From Clostridiaceae bacterium (GTDB taxonomy: Bacteria > Bacillota > Clostridia > DUPQ01): a DNA stretch of 64,000 bases. Where the stretch lies: contig DUPQ01000065.1 in assembly GCA_012838235.1 (NCBI GenBank), positions 1-64,000 of the forward strand, in the 5' to 3' direction. Both the position numbers and the translations under genes were made by a program. Shown piece after piece: positions 9,214 through 18,898 of the stretch (position 1 is the stretch's first letter; each line of letters starts with the position of its first letter). The notes under the pieces are model-generated. The model did no database searches, was not told the origin of the DNA, and was given only the letters and a program-made list of their open reading frames with translations.

Positions 9214-10539
9214 ATGTTAAAAAGGAAAGCGACGGATTTCTTAAATAACTGGAAATCCGGAAAGAGAAAAAGTTTAATTATTACGGGTGCCAGACAGGTA
9301 GGGAAGACTTTCACCGTAAGAATGTTTGCAAAGGAAAAATATGAGACTTTTTATGAACTGAACTTTCTGGAGAATCCTGAGCTGAAAACTATTTTCTCCG
9401 GTTCATTGGAAGCGGACTTAATATTACAGCTGGTAAGAACATATTATGCGGATAAACCGTATGTTGAGGGTTCTACCCTCATTTTCTTAGACGAGGTTCA
9501 GGAATGCCCCGAAGCAATAACCGCCTTAAAGTTTTTGTCAAAAGATTCCCGTTTTGATGTTATTGCAAGCGGTGCCGCTTTAGGTATGGCTTTTAATCAG
9601 GTTACATCCTTTCCGGTAGGATATGTAGATTATCTGGATTTGACGGCTTTGGACTTTGAGGAATTTCTTTGGGCAAAGGGAATAGAGCCCGATATCATAG
9701 ATTCTCTTCGCAAGCATTATGTTGACAGAACCAAAGTACACGACGCTTTACATATTAAGTTTCTTTCCTTGCTGAACGAATACCTTATACTGGGCGGTAT
9801 GCCGGAAGTTCTGCAGGTTTATGCAGATACATTTGATTATGTGCAGGCAGATGCGGTACAAAGACGCTTGCATCGTGATTACATATCGGATATAGCGCGA
9901 TTTGCCGATCCGAACTCGAAAATTAAATCGGTTTCCTGCTATAAATCCATTCCGCAGCAGCTTTCCAAAGAGAATCGTAAATTTCAATACGGCATAGTGG
10001 AAAAAGGGGGAACAGCGAGGAAATTTGAAAGCAGTGTCGATTGGTTGGATAGTGCTCATTTTACGGTAACCGCCAATAATGTTTCCAAGATTGAGTATCC
10101 GCCGGAACATTTTGTAAAGGACAACAACTTCAAGTTGTATACAACCGATATCGGAATGTTGATTGCCATGTACGATGTCAGATTGAAAGCGGCTGTTTTA
10201 ATGGAAAGAGATATTGAAGAACAATCAGGTAATTTACTGCTAAGAACGGCAAAAGGCGGTCTGTATGAAGCTTTAGCGGCGGATTTTCTTTACAAAAAAG
10301 GATATGATAAGCTGTATTTCTACCGCAATGATTCCGGTACCGTTGAGATGGAATTTTTATTGCCTTCAAATGACGGCTTAATACCTTTGGAGATTAAGGC
10401 CGGGCGTAATGCTACACCGTCATTAAACAGAATTCTTGAGAGTGATGATGTTCCTTACGGTATAAAGTTTTCTTCACAGAATGTAGGGGTATCGGGAAAG
10501 AAAATAACGCTTCCTATTTACATGATGATGTTTATATAA
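9214..10539 (+). CDS. AAA_14/DUF4143-type ATPase
   Basis: 441 aa from ATG 9214, chosen because AGGAGG (9202-9207) lies 6 nt upstream; an ATG at 9136 would put the inverted repeat inside the gene. Walker A is TGARQVGKT near residue 25, Walker B is LIFLDEVQE, and the sensor region reads DVIASGAALG. The DUF4143 C-terminal half follows (LYTTDIGMLIAMY, GLYEALAADFLYKKG, then a nuclease-like core with E...LEIKAG). These proteins are common and scattered in bacteria and their role is unsettled. In many members the residue before Ala in 'SGAAL' is Ser (SGSLL); this variant is unusual. Confidence 0.9.
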   Translation: MLKRKATDFLNNWKSGKRKSLIITGARQVGKTFTVRMFAKEKYETFYELNFLENPELKTIFSGSLEADLILQLVRTYYADKPYVEGSTLIFLDEVQECPEAITALKFLSKDSRFDVIASGAALGMAFNQVTSFPVGYVDYLDLTALDFEEFLWAKGIEPDIIDSLRKHYVDRTKVHDALHIKFLSLLNEYLILGGMPEVLQVYADTFDYVQADAVQRRLHRDYISDIARFADPNSKIKSVSCYKSIPQQLSKENRKFQYGIVEKGGTARKFESSVDWLDSAHFTVTANNVSKIEYPPEHFVKDNNFKLYTTDIGMLIAMYDVRLKAAVLMERDIEEQSGNLLLRTAKGGLYEALAADFLYKKGYDKLYFYRNDSGTVEMEFLLPSNDGLIPLEIKAGRNATPSLNRILESDDVPYGIKFSSQNVGVSGKKITLPIYMMMFI

Positions 10540-10643
10540 CACAATATTTGTATGATTAGATTCTTTTATTGTACTTATCTGATATATATAAACGGATGTC
10601 TGAATATTAATTGAGAACTTTTTGTGAACTTTGCATTTTGATG

Positions 10644-10672
10644 TTGAAACCGTGAATGACCTCTGTTATAGT
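10644..10672 (+). promoter_or_regulatory. Promoter of the heparinase-like gene
   Basis: TTGAAA (10644-10649), 17-bp spacer, TATAGT (10667-10672). The predicted start near 10679 excludes upstream in-frame start codons and supports the ATG at 10736. Confidence 0.7.
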
Positions 10673-10735
10673 AGAGCCGTTGCGACTGTTAGAGGCAACT
10701 TTATGTCAGTAATATGGCATAAGGAGGAATATACC

Positions 10736-12571
10736 ATGGTAGGGTATGACTGGGAAAACATTAGCAGAGACTTTGATATCAATCGCGATATCTATAACTC
10801 TATTAAAGATAAAACAGACGAGTTTATTATTTCATACAATGACAATGCGGACTGGAAAGCCGGATGGGGACATGACTTCCATTGCGATTATTGTTCCGCC
10901 ACATTAGCTTTCAATATTCAAAGAAGCGAATCATATATTTGTCCGGTCTGCGGTAAGGAAAACAGAGGTGCCAGAAAAGATTGGGCATGGACTTACATGT
11001 ACAGAGGCACAAGTTGCACGTATGTGAAATATGCAGGTATACTTTACAATATCACAAAAAAACGCGGATATATTGAATATATCAGAACGGTAATGAATTT
11101 TCTTACGGACAATTATGAGAGATTTGAAGCTTTTGCTCCCAATTTACGATTTATAGGTAGATATTCCGGAACGGGATTGTCCGATGCTATTTATACCATG
11201 GAACTGCTGTACGGCATTGATGCCGCTCAGGACTACTTTACACAGGAAGAATTGGATAAATGGCATAAAGGATTTTTTACACCTCAAGCCGATATGTTTG
11301 ATTTGTTTGCCAATAAGATATACAACATACCTCTTTGGCAAAAAGTAAGTGAAGCCAATATAGGGGTATTCTTCAAAGATAAGGCCATTATAGACAGGGC
11401 TTTTTATTCCCGATTCGGAATACTGGATCAGTTAAGAAGAGGTGTAACCGAAGACGGCATGTGGTTTGAAACAAGTACCGGCTATCACTATTACGGACTG
11501 GGCGGTGTGACCGATCTTCTGTTGCTTTGTCAAAGAAACGAAGTATTTATGCCGGAACATGAGGAAATGATGGCTATAGCGGAGAAGCAATTTATGTTTC
11601 CTCTAAAGATTATGTTCATAAACGGACGTATTGCAAATCCTGCCGACAGCGGATTGGATATGGATATATTCAGATACTACTACATGTACGTTAAGGCATG
11701 TGCTCTTTTTGATAATCCCTACTTTAAGCAGGTGTTGGGGTATATAAAGTATAAGAGGGATGTTCCCAAGACTTTGGATGAGATTCTTTACGGAGTCAAA
11801 TATGAGAAATGTAAGCAATTACCCGATTTCGGCTCCAATAATTTTGAAGATTCATTCTGTGTAATGTTGAAAAATGATGTTACCGAACTGTATCTCAAGA
11901 CCGGTATTAAGAATATCTGTCATGCTCATCCCGATGTCATGACTATGGAACTGGCTTTTTACGGCGATCTGGTGTCCAAAGATATAGGTTCCGCAGGTTA
12001 CAGTTCACAGATATTCTATGAATGGCAACGTAAGACTATTGCACATAATACAGTTGTTGTCAATCGGACCGATCAGACCTATACTCCCGTAGGAGAGGGA
12101 ATATGGCCGGAGGGTATTATTGAATATTTTGACGATAATCATGTTATAGCCAAATCCAAAAATGTTTATGAGTGTGTGGACTACATTCGTGATATGAAGA
12201 TTGATGATAACAAGGTATATGATAAATTCGAGATAAAATCCTTTGAAGAACTGGAGTCAGACTATGTGTTCTACTGCAAAGGAAAATGTGTTATAGATTA
12301 TAATTACGAAGAAGTACAGTCGATAGGAGATAAAGAAGGATACCAGCATCTGTTTGATATTAAAAAGATTGACAACGAAAAACCTGTTACTGTTAAGTTT
12401 GATATGGAAGATAAAGTTGTCAATGTTACTGTGGAGCCGGAAGAAGGGTCGGTTGTGTATGTGGTAAACAGTTATGTCAACAATTTCAATGATAAAAGGC
12501 ATGGCATAATAGTCAGAAGAAAAGGAAAATCCGGGACATATAAAGTGACGTATGAGTGTGTTTTGAAATAG
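10736..12571 (+). CDS. Heparinase II/III-like polysaccharide-lyase family protein, cytoplasmic
   Basis: 611 aa from ATG 10736 (AAGGAGG 8 nt upstream). An N-terminal zinc-ribbon-like pair, CDYC...CPVC, follows GWGHDFH. An all-helical toroid domain follows, with ETSTGYHYYGLGG carrying the expected His/Tyr catalytic residues near 245-255. A beta-sandwich domain has HAHPDVMTMELAFYG, KDIGSAGYS and TIAHNTVVVNRTDQ, all hallmarks of the heparinase II/III C-terminal domain. There is no signal peptide, so it probably degrades imported uronate oligosaccharides. It has its own promoter and terminator and no sugar transporter beside it. Confidence 0.85.
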   Translation: MVGYDWENISRDFDINRDIYNSIKDKTDEFIISYNDNADWKAGWGHDFHCDYCSATLAFNIQRSESYICPVCGKENRGARKDWAWTYMYRGTSCTYVKYAGILYNITKKRGYIEYIRTVMNFLTDNYERFEAFAPNLRFIGRYSGTGLSDAIYTMELLYGIDAAQDYFTQEELDKWHKGFFTPQADMFDLFANKIYNIPLWQKVSEANIGVFFKDKAIIDRAFYSRFGILDQLRRGVTEDGMWFETSTGYHYYGLGGVTDLLLLCQRNEVFMPEHEEMMAIAEKQFMFPLKIMFINGRIANPADSGLDMDIFRYYYMYVKACALFDNPYFKQVLGYIKYKRDVPKTLDEILYGVKYEKCKQLPDFGSNNFEDSFCVMLKNDVTELYLKTGIKNICHAHPDVMTMELAFYGDLVSKDIGSAGYSSQIFYEWQRKTIAHNTVVVNRTDQTYTPVGEGIWPEGIIEYFDDNHVIAKSKNVYECVDYIRDMKIDDNKVYDKFEIKSFEELESDYVFYCKGKCVIDYNYEEVQSIGDKEGYQHLFDIKKIDNEKPVTVKFDMEDKVVNVTVEPEEGSVVYVVNSYVNNFNDKRHGIIVRRKGKSGTYKVTYECVLK

Positions 12572-12581
12572 TTTTAATTGA

Positions 12582-12610
12582 ATTACCCGGTGGAACCGGG
12601 TAATATTTTT
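12582..12610 (+). terminator. Intrinsic terminator after the heparinase-like gene
   Basis: ATTACCCGG and CCGGGTAAT arms around TGGAA, followed by ATTTTT. Confidence 0.85.
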
Positions 12611-12703
12611 CCGCAGCACAAAACATATGTTCGCTTTATCGCATAGTTAAAGCAAAAAATTAAGAAAATTAATATAGAAAGTTAAAAAAATCAATATTAT
12701 GTA

Positions 12704-12743
12704 TTGACATATTAAAAATACCTTTGTATCATTGGTATATAAT
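12704..12743 (+). promoter_or_regulatory. Promoter and possible operator of the DUF2089-DUF4097-ABC operon
   Basis: TTGACA at 12704-12709, then TATCAT 17 bp later (12727-12732); a second TATAAT sits at 12738-12743. ATACC (12719-12723)...GGTAT (12734-12738) forms a short inverted repeat straddling the -10, so a repressor could bind there. The operator reading is tentative. Confidence 0.6.
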
Positions 12744-12786
12744 CTTGAAGAAATAAGTGTCTAAACTATATTATGGAGTGAATAAC

Positions 12787-13146
12787 ATGAAAAACTATGT
12801 ACCGTCACAATGCCCGATATGCGAGGGCGAACTGATTATAACCGATATGCATTGTAAAAGTTGTAAGACGCATATAAGCGGCGAGTTCTATACCACTAAG
12901 CTTGCAAAACTGGATCCCGACCAGTTGGAATTTGTTGAAACTTTTATAAAATGCAGAGGCAGTATAAAAGAAATGGAAAAGGAATTGAAAATATCTTATC
13001 CCACCGTCAAATCACGTCTGGAGCTTATCGCAGAAACGATGGGATATAAGGATACGGAGCAGAAAGACGACACCAGAATGAAGGTACTGGACAGTATTGA
13101 AAAAGGTGAGATGACTGTTGAAGAAGCATTGAAAATACTTAAATAA
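12787..13146 (+). CDS. DUF2089-family zinc-ribbon/HTH protein, probable regulator
   Basis: 119 aa from ATG 12787 (GGAGTG 6 nt upstream). CPIC...CKSC near the N-terminus forms a zinc ribbon. It is followed by LDPDQLEFVETFIKCRGSIKEMEKELKISYPTVK, a helix-turn-helix like that of sigma-70 region 4. The tail (LDSIEKGEMTVEEALKILK) is a short two-helix motif, repeated in the N-terminus of the next protein. It is the first gene of an ABC-exporter operon and likely its transcriptional regulator. Confidence 0.85.
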   Translation: MKNYVPSQCPICEGELIITDMHCKSCKTHISGEFYTTKLAKLDPDQLEFVETFIKCRGSIKEMEKELKISYPTVKSRLELIAETMGYKDTEQKDDTRMKVLDSIEKGEMTVEEALKILK

Positions 13147-13158
13147 CGGGGGAATGTT

Positions 13159-14388
13159 ATGAGTAAATCCAAAGAGACTGAAAGGATATTGAAACTTCTG
13201 GAGGAAAAGAAGATTACTTCGGAAGAAGCAAAAAAGCTGTTGGATACTTTATCGGAAGAGTATGACAAGGAGAGTTCCGATAAAGATAATGCAAAATGGG
13301 ATAATTATAATGCACCTGATAATATATTCGAAAAATATGAAGGTATGGGAGAAGACATAAAAGACGCAATAGCGGAAAAGATGCGCGGAAAATATTCCGA
13401 TCTGGGAGAGGATATAAGGAAATCGGTGTTAGCGGGGATTTCCAACATTAAAAATAATATTCTGGAATCGCTATCTTCTGATATTGACAACGGCATCAAT
13501 TCCGACTGTTCTTCCGCAATGAAAAGGGAGTACGAGCTGGTTAACGGTGCAAATATAAAAATTAAGGGTGTAAACAGTTGTGTTAATATAAAACGAGGCA
13601 CAGGTGATAAGGTTATTCTTTCCGTATCGGTGTCACCGTTTGATTATGACGTCATAAAAGAGATATTGGAGATAGAATATTCAAAAGATTGTCTGGACAT
13701 TTCCGTAGAAGACAGCTATAGAGCGGGGGTTACGATTACACTTTTCCTTCCCGATATGGAGTATGGCGATATTGAAATCAATACAACTAACGGGTCCGTA
13801 AACATAACGGATGTTAAATGTACACGAATAATGCTGGCAAGTTCCAACGGTCAACTGACTGTAAAAAGATGTACGGGGAGTACTTTGAAAGTTGAGACAA
13901 GTAACGGGCAGGTGAGAACGGAAGGAAACAATTTTGATAACTCAGTTATTGTAAAGTCCACAAACGGATCTTTAATATCCAAGACCGATATCTCTAAAAT
14001 GATACACATGGAAACAACCAACGGGTCGGTCCGGTTGTACAGCAGTTATGCAAGGAGTTTTAAGGCGGAAACAACCAACGGTTCGCTGTTATTCGACAGA
14101 CTGCATCCTTATCAGGCGGAGAATGAGTTTTTAATTCGCGGGGAAACAACAAACGGTTCAACAACAGTTAATATTAACTACAATTTCGGAGCGGTGTTTG
14201 AATGCTCAGCCGGAAAACACGGTTCTATACGTCTGGGAAGTAATTTAAAAGCACAGTCGGTGGAAAGAAACATGCAGGGAAGGATTATTTATGCAAAAGG
14301 TGAAAGCCGTTATGCATATAAATCGGATATAATAGCAGCAGCGGAGATTAAAACCGACCATGGACAGATAAAAATGGATTTTGTGTGA
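13159..14388 (+). CDS. DUF4097-type beta-solenoid protein with SHOCT-like N-terminus
   Basis: 409 aa; GGGGG precedes the ATG. Residues 1-35 (ERILKLLEEKKITSEEAKKLLDTL) are a short helical motif like the previous protein's tail. A charged linker follows, then a DUF4097 (YvlB-like) repeat domain in which TTNGS or SSNGQ recurs about seven times, the pattern of a stacked beta-helix. No membrane helix or signal peptide is visible, so it appears cytoplasmic. In Firmicutes such proteins sit with envelope-stress regulators and exporters, which fits here. It overlaps the ABC gene's ribosome site. Confidence 0.85.
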   Translation: MSKSKETERILKLLEEKKITSEEAKKLLDTLSEEYDKESSDKDNAKWDNYNAPDNIFEKYEGMGEDIKDAIAEKMRGKYSDLGEDIRKSVLAGISNIKNNILESLSSDIDNGINSDCSSAMKREYELVNGANIKIKGVNSCVNIKRGTGDKVILSVSVSPFDYDVIKEILEIEYSKDCLDISVEDSYRAGVTITLFLPDMEYGDIEINTTNGSVNITDVKCTRIMLASSNGQLTVKRCTGSTLKVETSNGQVRTEGNNFDNSVIVKSTNGSLISKTDISKMIHMETTNGSVRLYSSYARSFKAETTNGSLLFDRLHPYQAENEFLIRGETTNGSTTVNINYNFGAVFECSAGKHGSIRLGSNLKAQSVERNMQGRIIYAKGESRYAYKSDIIAAAEIKTDHGQIKMDFV

Positions 14389-14396
14389 GGACAAAT

Positions 14397-16169
14397 ATGG
14401 CAAAAAAAGATAAAGAAACACCTGAAAAGAAAGAAAAGACCGATGTAAAATATGTTATCAAAACGATGGTAAAGTTATACAAAGAATCTGCGGAACATAA
14501 GAAATGGGCTTTTGGAAGATGGTTCGGCGGTGTAGTATCGGGAATATTGGCAGTCGTCATATTCTTTGTAACGGGATCGGTATTGGATGTAGCTTTGTCG
14601 GGCGATTATAACAGGCTTTATACTCTTATATATGCTTTATCTGCAATTTTTGTAATAAGATTCATTCTTCAGTTTGTTAATCCCTTGATAGCTTCACAGT
14701 ACGAGTTAAGAACACACAAAACTCTTGCCATGAATGTATATGACAAGATAGATAAGTTAGAGATGGGATATTATGAGAATGTACATTCAGCCGATACCAT
14801 AAGCACATTGGTAGACGATGTGGAAAAGATAAAGACATTCATGGGTAATACGGTAGCGGGATTTCTTTCCTACAATCCCGTATCCTTTATACTTTCCATG
14901 TTTTTTCTTGTCAGGATTAACTGGAAACTGACCGTATTTTCCTTAACCGTAATCCCTTTAATAATGTATCTAATTGATAAAGCCTCCAAGCCTTTAAGGG
15001 AAGTAAAGAATAAGATACAGGAATATACGGCCGTATTGAACTCATATATCCGGGATTTTGTTGAAGGTAACGATATATATAAATCATTTAACATGCACAA
15101 ATCTCATACGGCAAAGGTTCAGCAGTCTTGTCAGGATATAGCGGAGGAATCGTATAAAGACAGTTTTGTTATGACCAAGAACAGAGCGCTTACTGTCTTA
15201 ATGATGCTTATTCCGCAAGGTGTTTGCATGTTTGCATCAATGTTTTTTATTGCAAGAAACGAATTGACGATAGGGCAGTATGTAATATTCAGCAATCTGC
15301 TTTGGCCTCTCATACAAACCTTCAGAACTACCGGTATGGGATGGGCGGATATAGTAGGTTATACCGGTACTGCGGAAAGATATTTTAAATTTCTTGAAAC
15401 AAAAGAAGAACGAAGTGACGGTGAGGATTTCGGTACCCAAGACTCGGATATCATAGTGGAGTTCAAAAATGTCGGTTTCTCCTATCATGAAGACATACCT
15501 TTACTTAAGGATGTCAGTTTCAAATTGCATAAAAACTCCAGATTAGCATTGTGCGGAGTGAGCGGAAGCGGTAAAAGTACCATATTCAAGCTTATCTGCG
15601 GATATTATGAGAATTTTACAGGAGAAATATATGTTTTCGGTCATAGTATCAGGTCCTGGAACTTAAAAGCGTTGAGAAAATATATGACCGTTGTAACTCA
15701 GGATGTATACCTGTTTGATGATGACATTATCAATAACATAAAGATGGGTAATTTGGAAGCTACCGATGAAATGGTGGAAGATGCATCCAAAAAGGCATAT
15801 ATAGACAAACTGGTTAAAGATGTCGGAGAACGAGGAGCAAAAGTATCAGGCGGTCAGAAGCAGAGAATAGCGGTAGCCAGGGCTCTTCTTAAAGATGCAC
15901 CTTTGATAATGTTAGACGAACCTACAAGTGCCTTGGATACCAAATCCGAGTACTATGTGGAGAAATCCATAGAAAACTTAAAAAAAGGACGTTCGGTTTT
16001 AGTTATTGCTCATAGATTAACTACCATTATAGATTCCGATTGCATTATTCTTCTTGAAGACGGTACCGTTAAAGAACAGGGAACCCATGAGGAACTTATC
16101 AGGAAGAAAAAGCGATATGCGGAATTATACGAAAGACAGTTGGTAGAAGAGGAGGCACACAATGCTTAA
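14397..16169 (+). CDS. ABC exporter half-transporter (TMD-NBD), subunit 1
   Basis: 590 aa from ATG 14397, 6 nt after GAGG; an in-frame GTG at 14385 overlaps the previous stop and is less likely. Six membrane segments (about 40-310) precede the ATPase domain: Walker A CGVSGSGKST near 390, signature VSGGQKQR near 485, Walker B LIMLDEPTSALD near 505, H-loop VIAHRLTT. It overlaps the next ABC gene by 8 nt, so the two probably form a heterodimer. Substrate unknown; peptides, antibiotics or lipids are typical. Confidence 0.93.
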   Translation: MAKKDKETPEKKEKTDVKYVIKTMVKLYKESAEHKKWAFGRWFGGVVSGILAVVIFFVTGSVLDVALSGDYNRLYTLIYALSAIFVIRFILQFVNPLIASQYELRTHKTLAMNVYDKIDKLEMGYYENVHSADTISTLVDDVEKIKTFMGNTVAGFLSYNPVSFILSMFFLVRINWKLTVFSLTVIPLIMYLIDKASKPLREVKNKIQEYTAVLNSYIRDFVEGNDIYKSFNMHKSHTAKVQQSCQDIAEESYKDSFVMTKNRALTVLMMLIPQGVCMFASMFFIARNELTIGQYVIFSNLLWPLIQTFRTTGMGWADIVGYTGTAERYFKFLETKEERSDGEDFGTQDSDIIVEFKNVGFSYHEDIPLLKDVSFKLHKNSRLALCGVSGSGKSTIFKLICGYYENFTGEIYVFGHSIRSWNLKALRKYMTVVTQDVYLFDDDIINNIKMGNLEATDEMVEDASKKAYIDKLVKDVGERGAKVSGGQKQRIAVARALLKDAPLIMLDEPTSALDTKSEYYVEKSIENLKKGRSVLVIAHRLTTIIDSDCIILLEDGTVKEQGTHEELIRKKKRYAELYERQLVEEEAHNA

Positions 16170-17904
16170 GGATATGAAGTTCATTTTCCGTTTGATGGGG
16201 AAAAATAAAGGCAGATATTCTGTTTTGTTAGCGGCATGGAGTATAATAGGCAGTCTTGTGGATATGACCTTCTCTTATGCGCTTAAGCTGCTTACGGATT
16301 TCTTCGTGTATAAAGAAAAAGAAAATGTATTATTGCTTATACTGGTCTTTTCTGCAAGTATTGTCAGCAGCATACTCTTTTGTGTATTCTTCCATCTGCA
16401 CAATAAAGTAAAGGAAGATATATTGCGGGATATAAGGATGATGACATTCAAAGAGGTTCAGAAGCTACCTTCTTCCTACTTTAAGGCTACTCACAGCGGA
16501 GATCTTGTTTCCAGATTTAATGCCGATACCCAGAGTGTAATAACGGTATTTGTCGAATTCGAGCATATATTTGAGTCTGCCATTGTTCTATTAATGAGAA
16601 TACCTTTTGCGCTGCTGTTGGATTTACGGTTCGGAGCAATTCTCTTAGGCTTCTCCGTTTTTACCGGTGTTTTGAATGTTCTGTTTATTAAACCGTTAAG
16701 AGAAAAGCATAAAAATATTTTAAAAGACAAAGCGTCATTAAGTAAACAGGCTTCCGAAGTGGTTACCGGCTTTACGGTAGCAAGAATGTTTTCCTTGAGT
16801 ACTTTTCTTCGTTCACGTTTTGAAAAGAGTGTTCAGGACAGTTTTGACAGCGGATGGAAGGCGGCAAAAACCTATACTCTGCAAAGAGGGCTGAATACCA
16901 TCATATGGAACTTTTCGCACTATTTAAGCACTATATTAGGCGCTTTATTCATCATTAACGGTACTCTGGAAGCGGGAAATTATATGGCTATATCCACCAG
17001 TACCGGAATTGGCTGGTCGGTATCCATTCTTATAACTGCATTACCCAATTTACAAAAAGCTTTTGCAGGCTCCAACAGATTGAAAGAGTTGTATGATGAA
17101 CCTAAAGAGCCTGAATTATATGACATCGAAGGTACGGGTACCGATATGGGTATAGAGATGTCAAAAGTGGATTTTGCGTATGAGATTAGAGATAATGAAG
17201 AGAAAGAGGAAAATAACTTCCGCATATCCGGTTTAAGTCTGGATATTGAGCAGGGCAAGACACTGGCATTGGTAGGTGACAGCGGAGGCGGCAAGAGTAC
17301 TATTGCAAAACTTATCTTAGGTCTTTTTAAGATTGATGAAGGTAAGATGCAGATTAACGGTAAAGCCTATAAAGATTACACTTTAGAGCAGTTGAGAGAG
17401 AGCATAGGGTATGTTCCGCAGGACGCATATATCTTCAACGGTACCATAACCGAGAATATCAAATACGGTAAACCTGATGCTACTGAAGAAGAGATTGTTA
17501 ATGCGGCTATGCTGGCAAATGCTCATGACTTTATACTTGCTCAACCGAACGGATATGAAACTTATGTCGGAGAGAGGGGAATAAGGTTATCGGGCGGACA
17601 AAGGCAAAGGATTGCCATTGCAAGGGCTATAATTAAAAATCCTTCCATTTTACTTCTTGACGAAGCTACATCCTCTTTGGACAGCGAATCGGAAAAAATG
17701 ATTCAGGATGCGCTGGACAGACTTATCAAAACCAAAACATCACTTGTAATAGCGCATAGGCTTTCCACCATCATGAATGCCGACCGTATATGTTATATAA
17801 AAGACGGTTATGTAGCGGAACAGGGTACTCATGCGGAGCTGTTGGCTAAAAAAGGTCTGTATCACGAACTGTATTACAGAGAGTTTGCCAAAGAAACTAT
17901 TTAA
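16162..17904 (+). CDS. ABC exporter half-transporter (TMD-NBD), subunit 2
   Basis: 580 aa. Transmembrane domain about 1-310, then Walker A VGDSGGGKST, Q-loop GYVPQDAYIFNGTI, signature LSGGQRQR, Walker B ILLLDEATSSLD and H-loop VIAHRLST. All catalytic residues are intact in both subunits, so no degenerate ATP site is evident. Last gene of the DUF2089 operon; it ends overlapping the convergent M23-like gene by 8 nt. Confidence 0.93.
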   Translation: MLKDMKFIFRLMGKNKGRYSVLLAAWSIIGSLVDMTFSYALKLLTDFFVYKEKENVLLLILVFSASIVSSILFCVFFHLHNKVKEDILRDIRMMTFKEVQKLPSSYFKATHSGDLVSRFNADTQSVITVFVEFEHIFESAIVLLMRIPFALLLDLRFGAILLGFSVFTGVLNVLFIKPLREKHKNILKDKASLSKQASEVVTGFTVARMFSLSTFLRSRFEKSVQDSFDSGWKAAKTYTLQRGLNTIIWNFSHYLSTILGALFIINGTLEAGNYMAISTSTGIGWSVSILITALPNLQKAFAGSNRLKELYDEPKEPELYDIEGTGTDMGIEMSKVDFAYEIRDNEEKEENNFRISGLSLDIEQGKTLALVGDSGGGKSTIAKLILGLFKIDEGKMQINGKAYKDYTLEQLRESIGYVPQDAYIFNGTITENIKYGKPDATEEEIVNAAMLANAHDFILAQPNGYETYVGERGIRLSGGQRQRIAIARAIIKNPSILLLDEATSSLDSESEKMIQDALDRLIKTKTSLVIAHRLSTIMNADRICYIKDGYVAEQGTHAELLAKKGLYHELYYREFAKETI

Positions 17905-18898
17905 TTGTTAGAGATAAAGCAATTTTATCCGCCTGCTCCTTTGTAAGGGCAGGCGACGGATGTGCATAGTATGCGGGGTAGTATGCTACCGTATACGGTG
18001 CATCTTTGAATGTGGTATCGGTATTACTCTGATTATCCCTTGTTGCGGTTATATAGTACCTTACAATATCCTTACTTTTAGAACCTGTCATATCTTTTAT
18101 GTTGAATGAATACCTGAAGTCATTATCATGCTCTGCTATGTTAAAACTTTTCCAGGTGCTGTTATTTACCGAATAATGAAAAGTTATATATTTCAGGGAG
18201 AAACGTCCGTAACCGCCGTAATAATCAAGGTTTTCCGTATCGGACGATACATAAGCGGTGACGGAAAAGATATTGGTTTCATCATTGAAAAGAGGATAAC
18301 TGAACACATCCAAATCGGAGCCGTTGTTCCATCTTAAAACATCGGAAAAAAGATCATAGAGTTGATAATGTAATGTTCTGTCTTCATTCACTCTTCCTAT
18401 GTGAAGATGTGAATCATACCTGTTATATTCATCAATTGTGGCAATGGGAATGGAAGTATAGACATAATCGTTTTCATCCAAACCTTGGACGGGTATCACA
18501 TGAAGGTATTCTATATATACAGGCTCTTCATATCCTATATCCGATTTAACCACAATATGACCCAACTGTGCCGATGTGTCTTTTTTAATGTAAACTATTT
18601 CACCGTCATATATAGGGTATATGTATTCTCCCACATTAATTGTTAAATCGGTACCCTGATGAGGATTTGTACCCGATACATATCTCGGCTGGTTATTTTT
18701 GCTGGTGCAAAAAGGCCAGTATTCGATGCCCTGGGAGTTCTTGTACGGAGAGAGTGCCTGTATTGACAGGTTGTCGGCGGTTTTCTGTACAAACGCTCTG
18801 TCATAGTCGGAAGCCGATAAAACAGTAAGCAGGGGAAAGAGCAGTATAAGAAGGACTACGGTTATGTATTTAGTACGAAAGTAAGTATGTTTTCTCAT
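17897..18898 (-). CDS. Exported M23 (LytM)-type peptidase-like protein
   Basis: 333 aa from the ATG at 18898 (GGAGG 5 nt upstream). A signal peptide spans about residues 1-30. The M23 zinc-site pattern is present: HQGTDL near 80 (H-x3-D) and SHLHIG near 160 (H-x-H). It would cut peptidoglycan cross-bridges or act as a cell-wall-binding regulator. The C-terminal half is a beta-rich domain (FSVTAYVSSD...TFHYSVNNSTWKS) like fibronectin/Ig-type modules. It overlaps the upstream lipoprotein gene by 29 nt, so the two are co-translated. Confidence 0.82.
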   Translation of the reverse strand: MRKHTYFRTKYITVVLLILLFPLLTVLSASDYDRAFVQKTADNLSIQALSPYKNSQGIEYWPFCTSKNNQPRYVSGTNPHQGTDLTINVGEYIYPIYDGEIVYIKKDTSAQLGHIVVKSDIGYEEPVYIEYLHVIPVQGLDENDYVYTSIPIATIDEYNRYDSHLHIGRVNEDRTLHYQLYDLFSDVLRWNNGSDLDVFSYPLFNDETNIFSVTAYVSSDTENLDYYGGYGRFSLKYITFHYSVNNSTWKSFNIAEHDNDFRYSFNIKDMTGSKSKDIVRYYITATRDNQSNTDTTFKDAPYTVAYYPAYYAHPSPALTKEQADKIALSLTIK

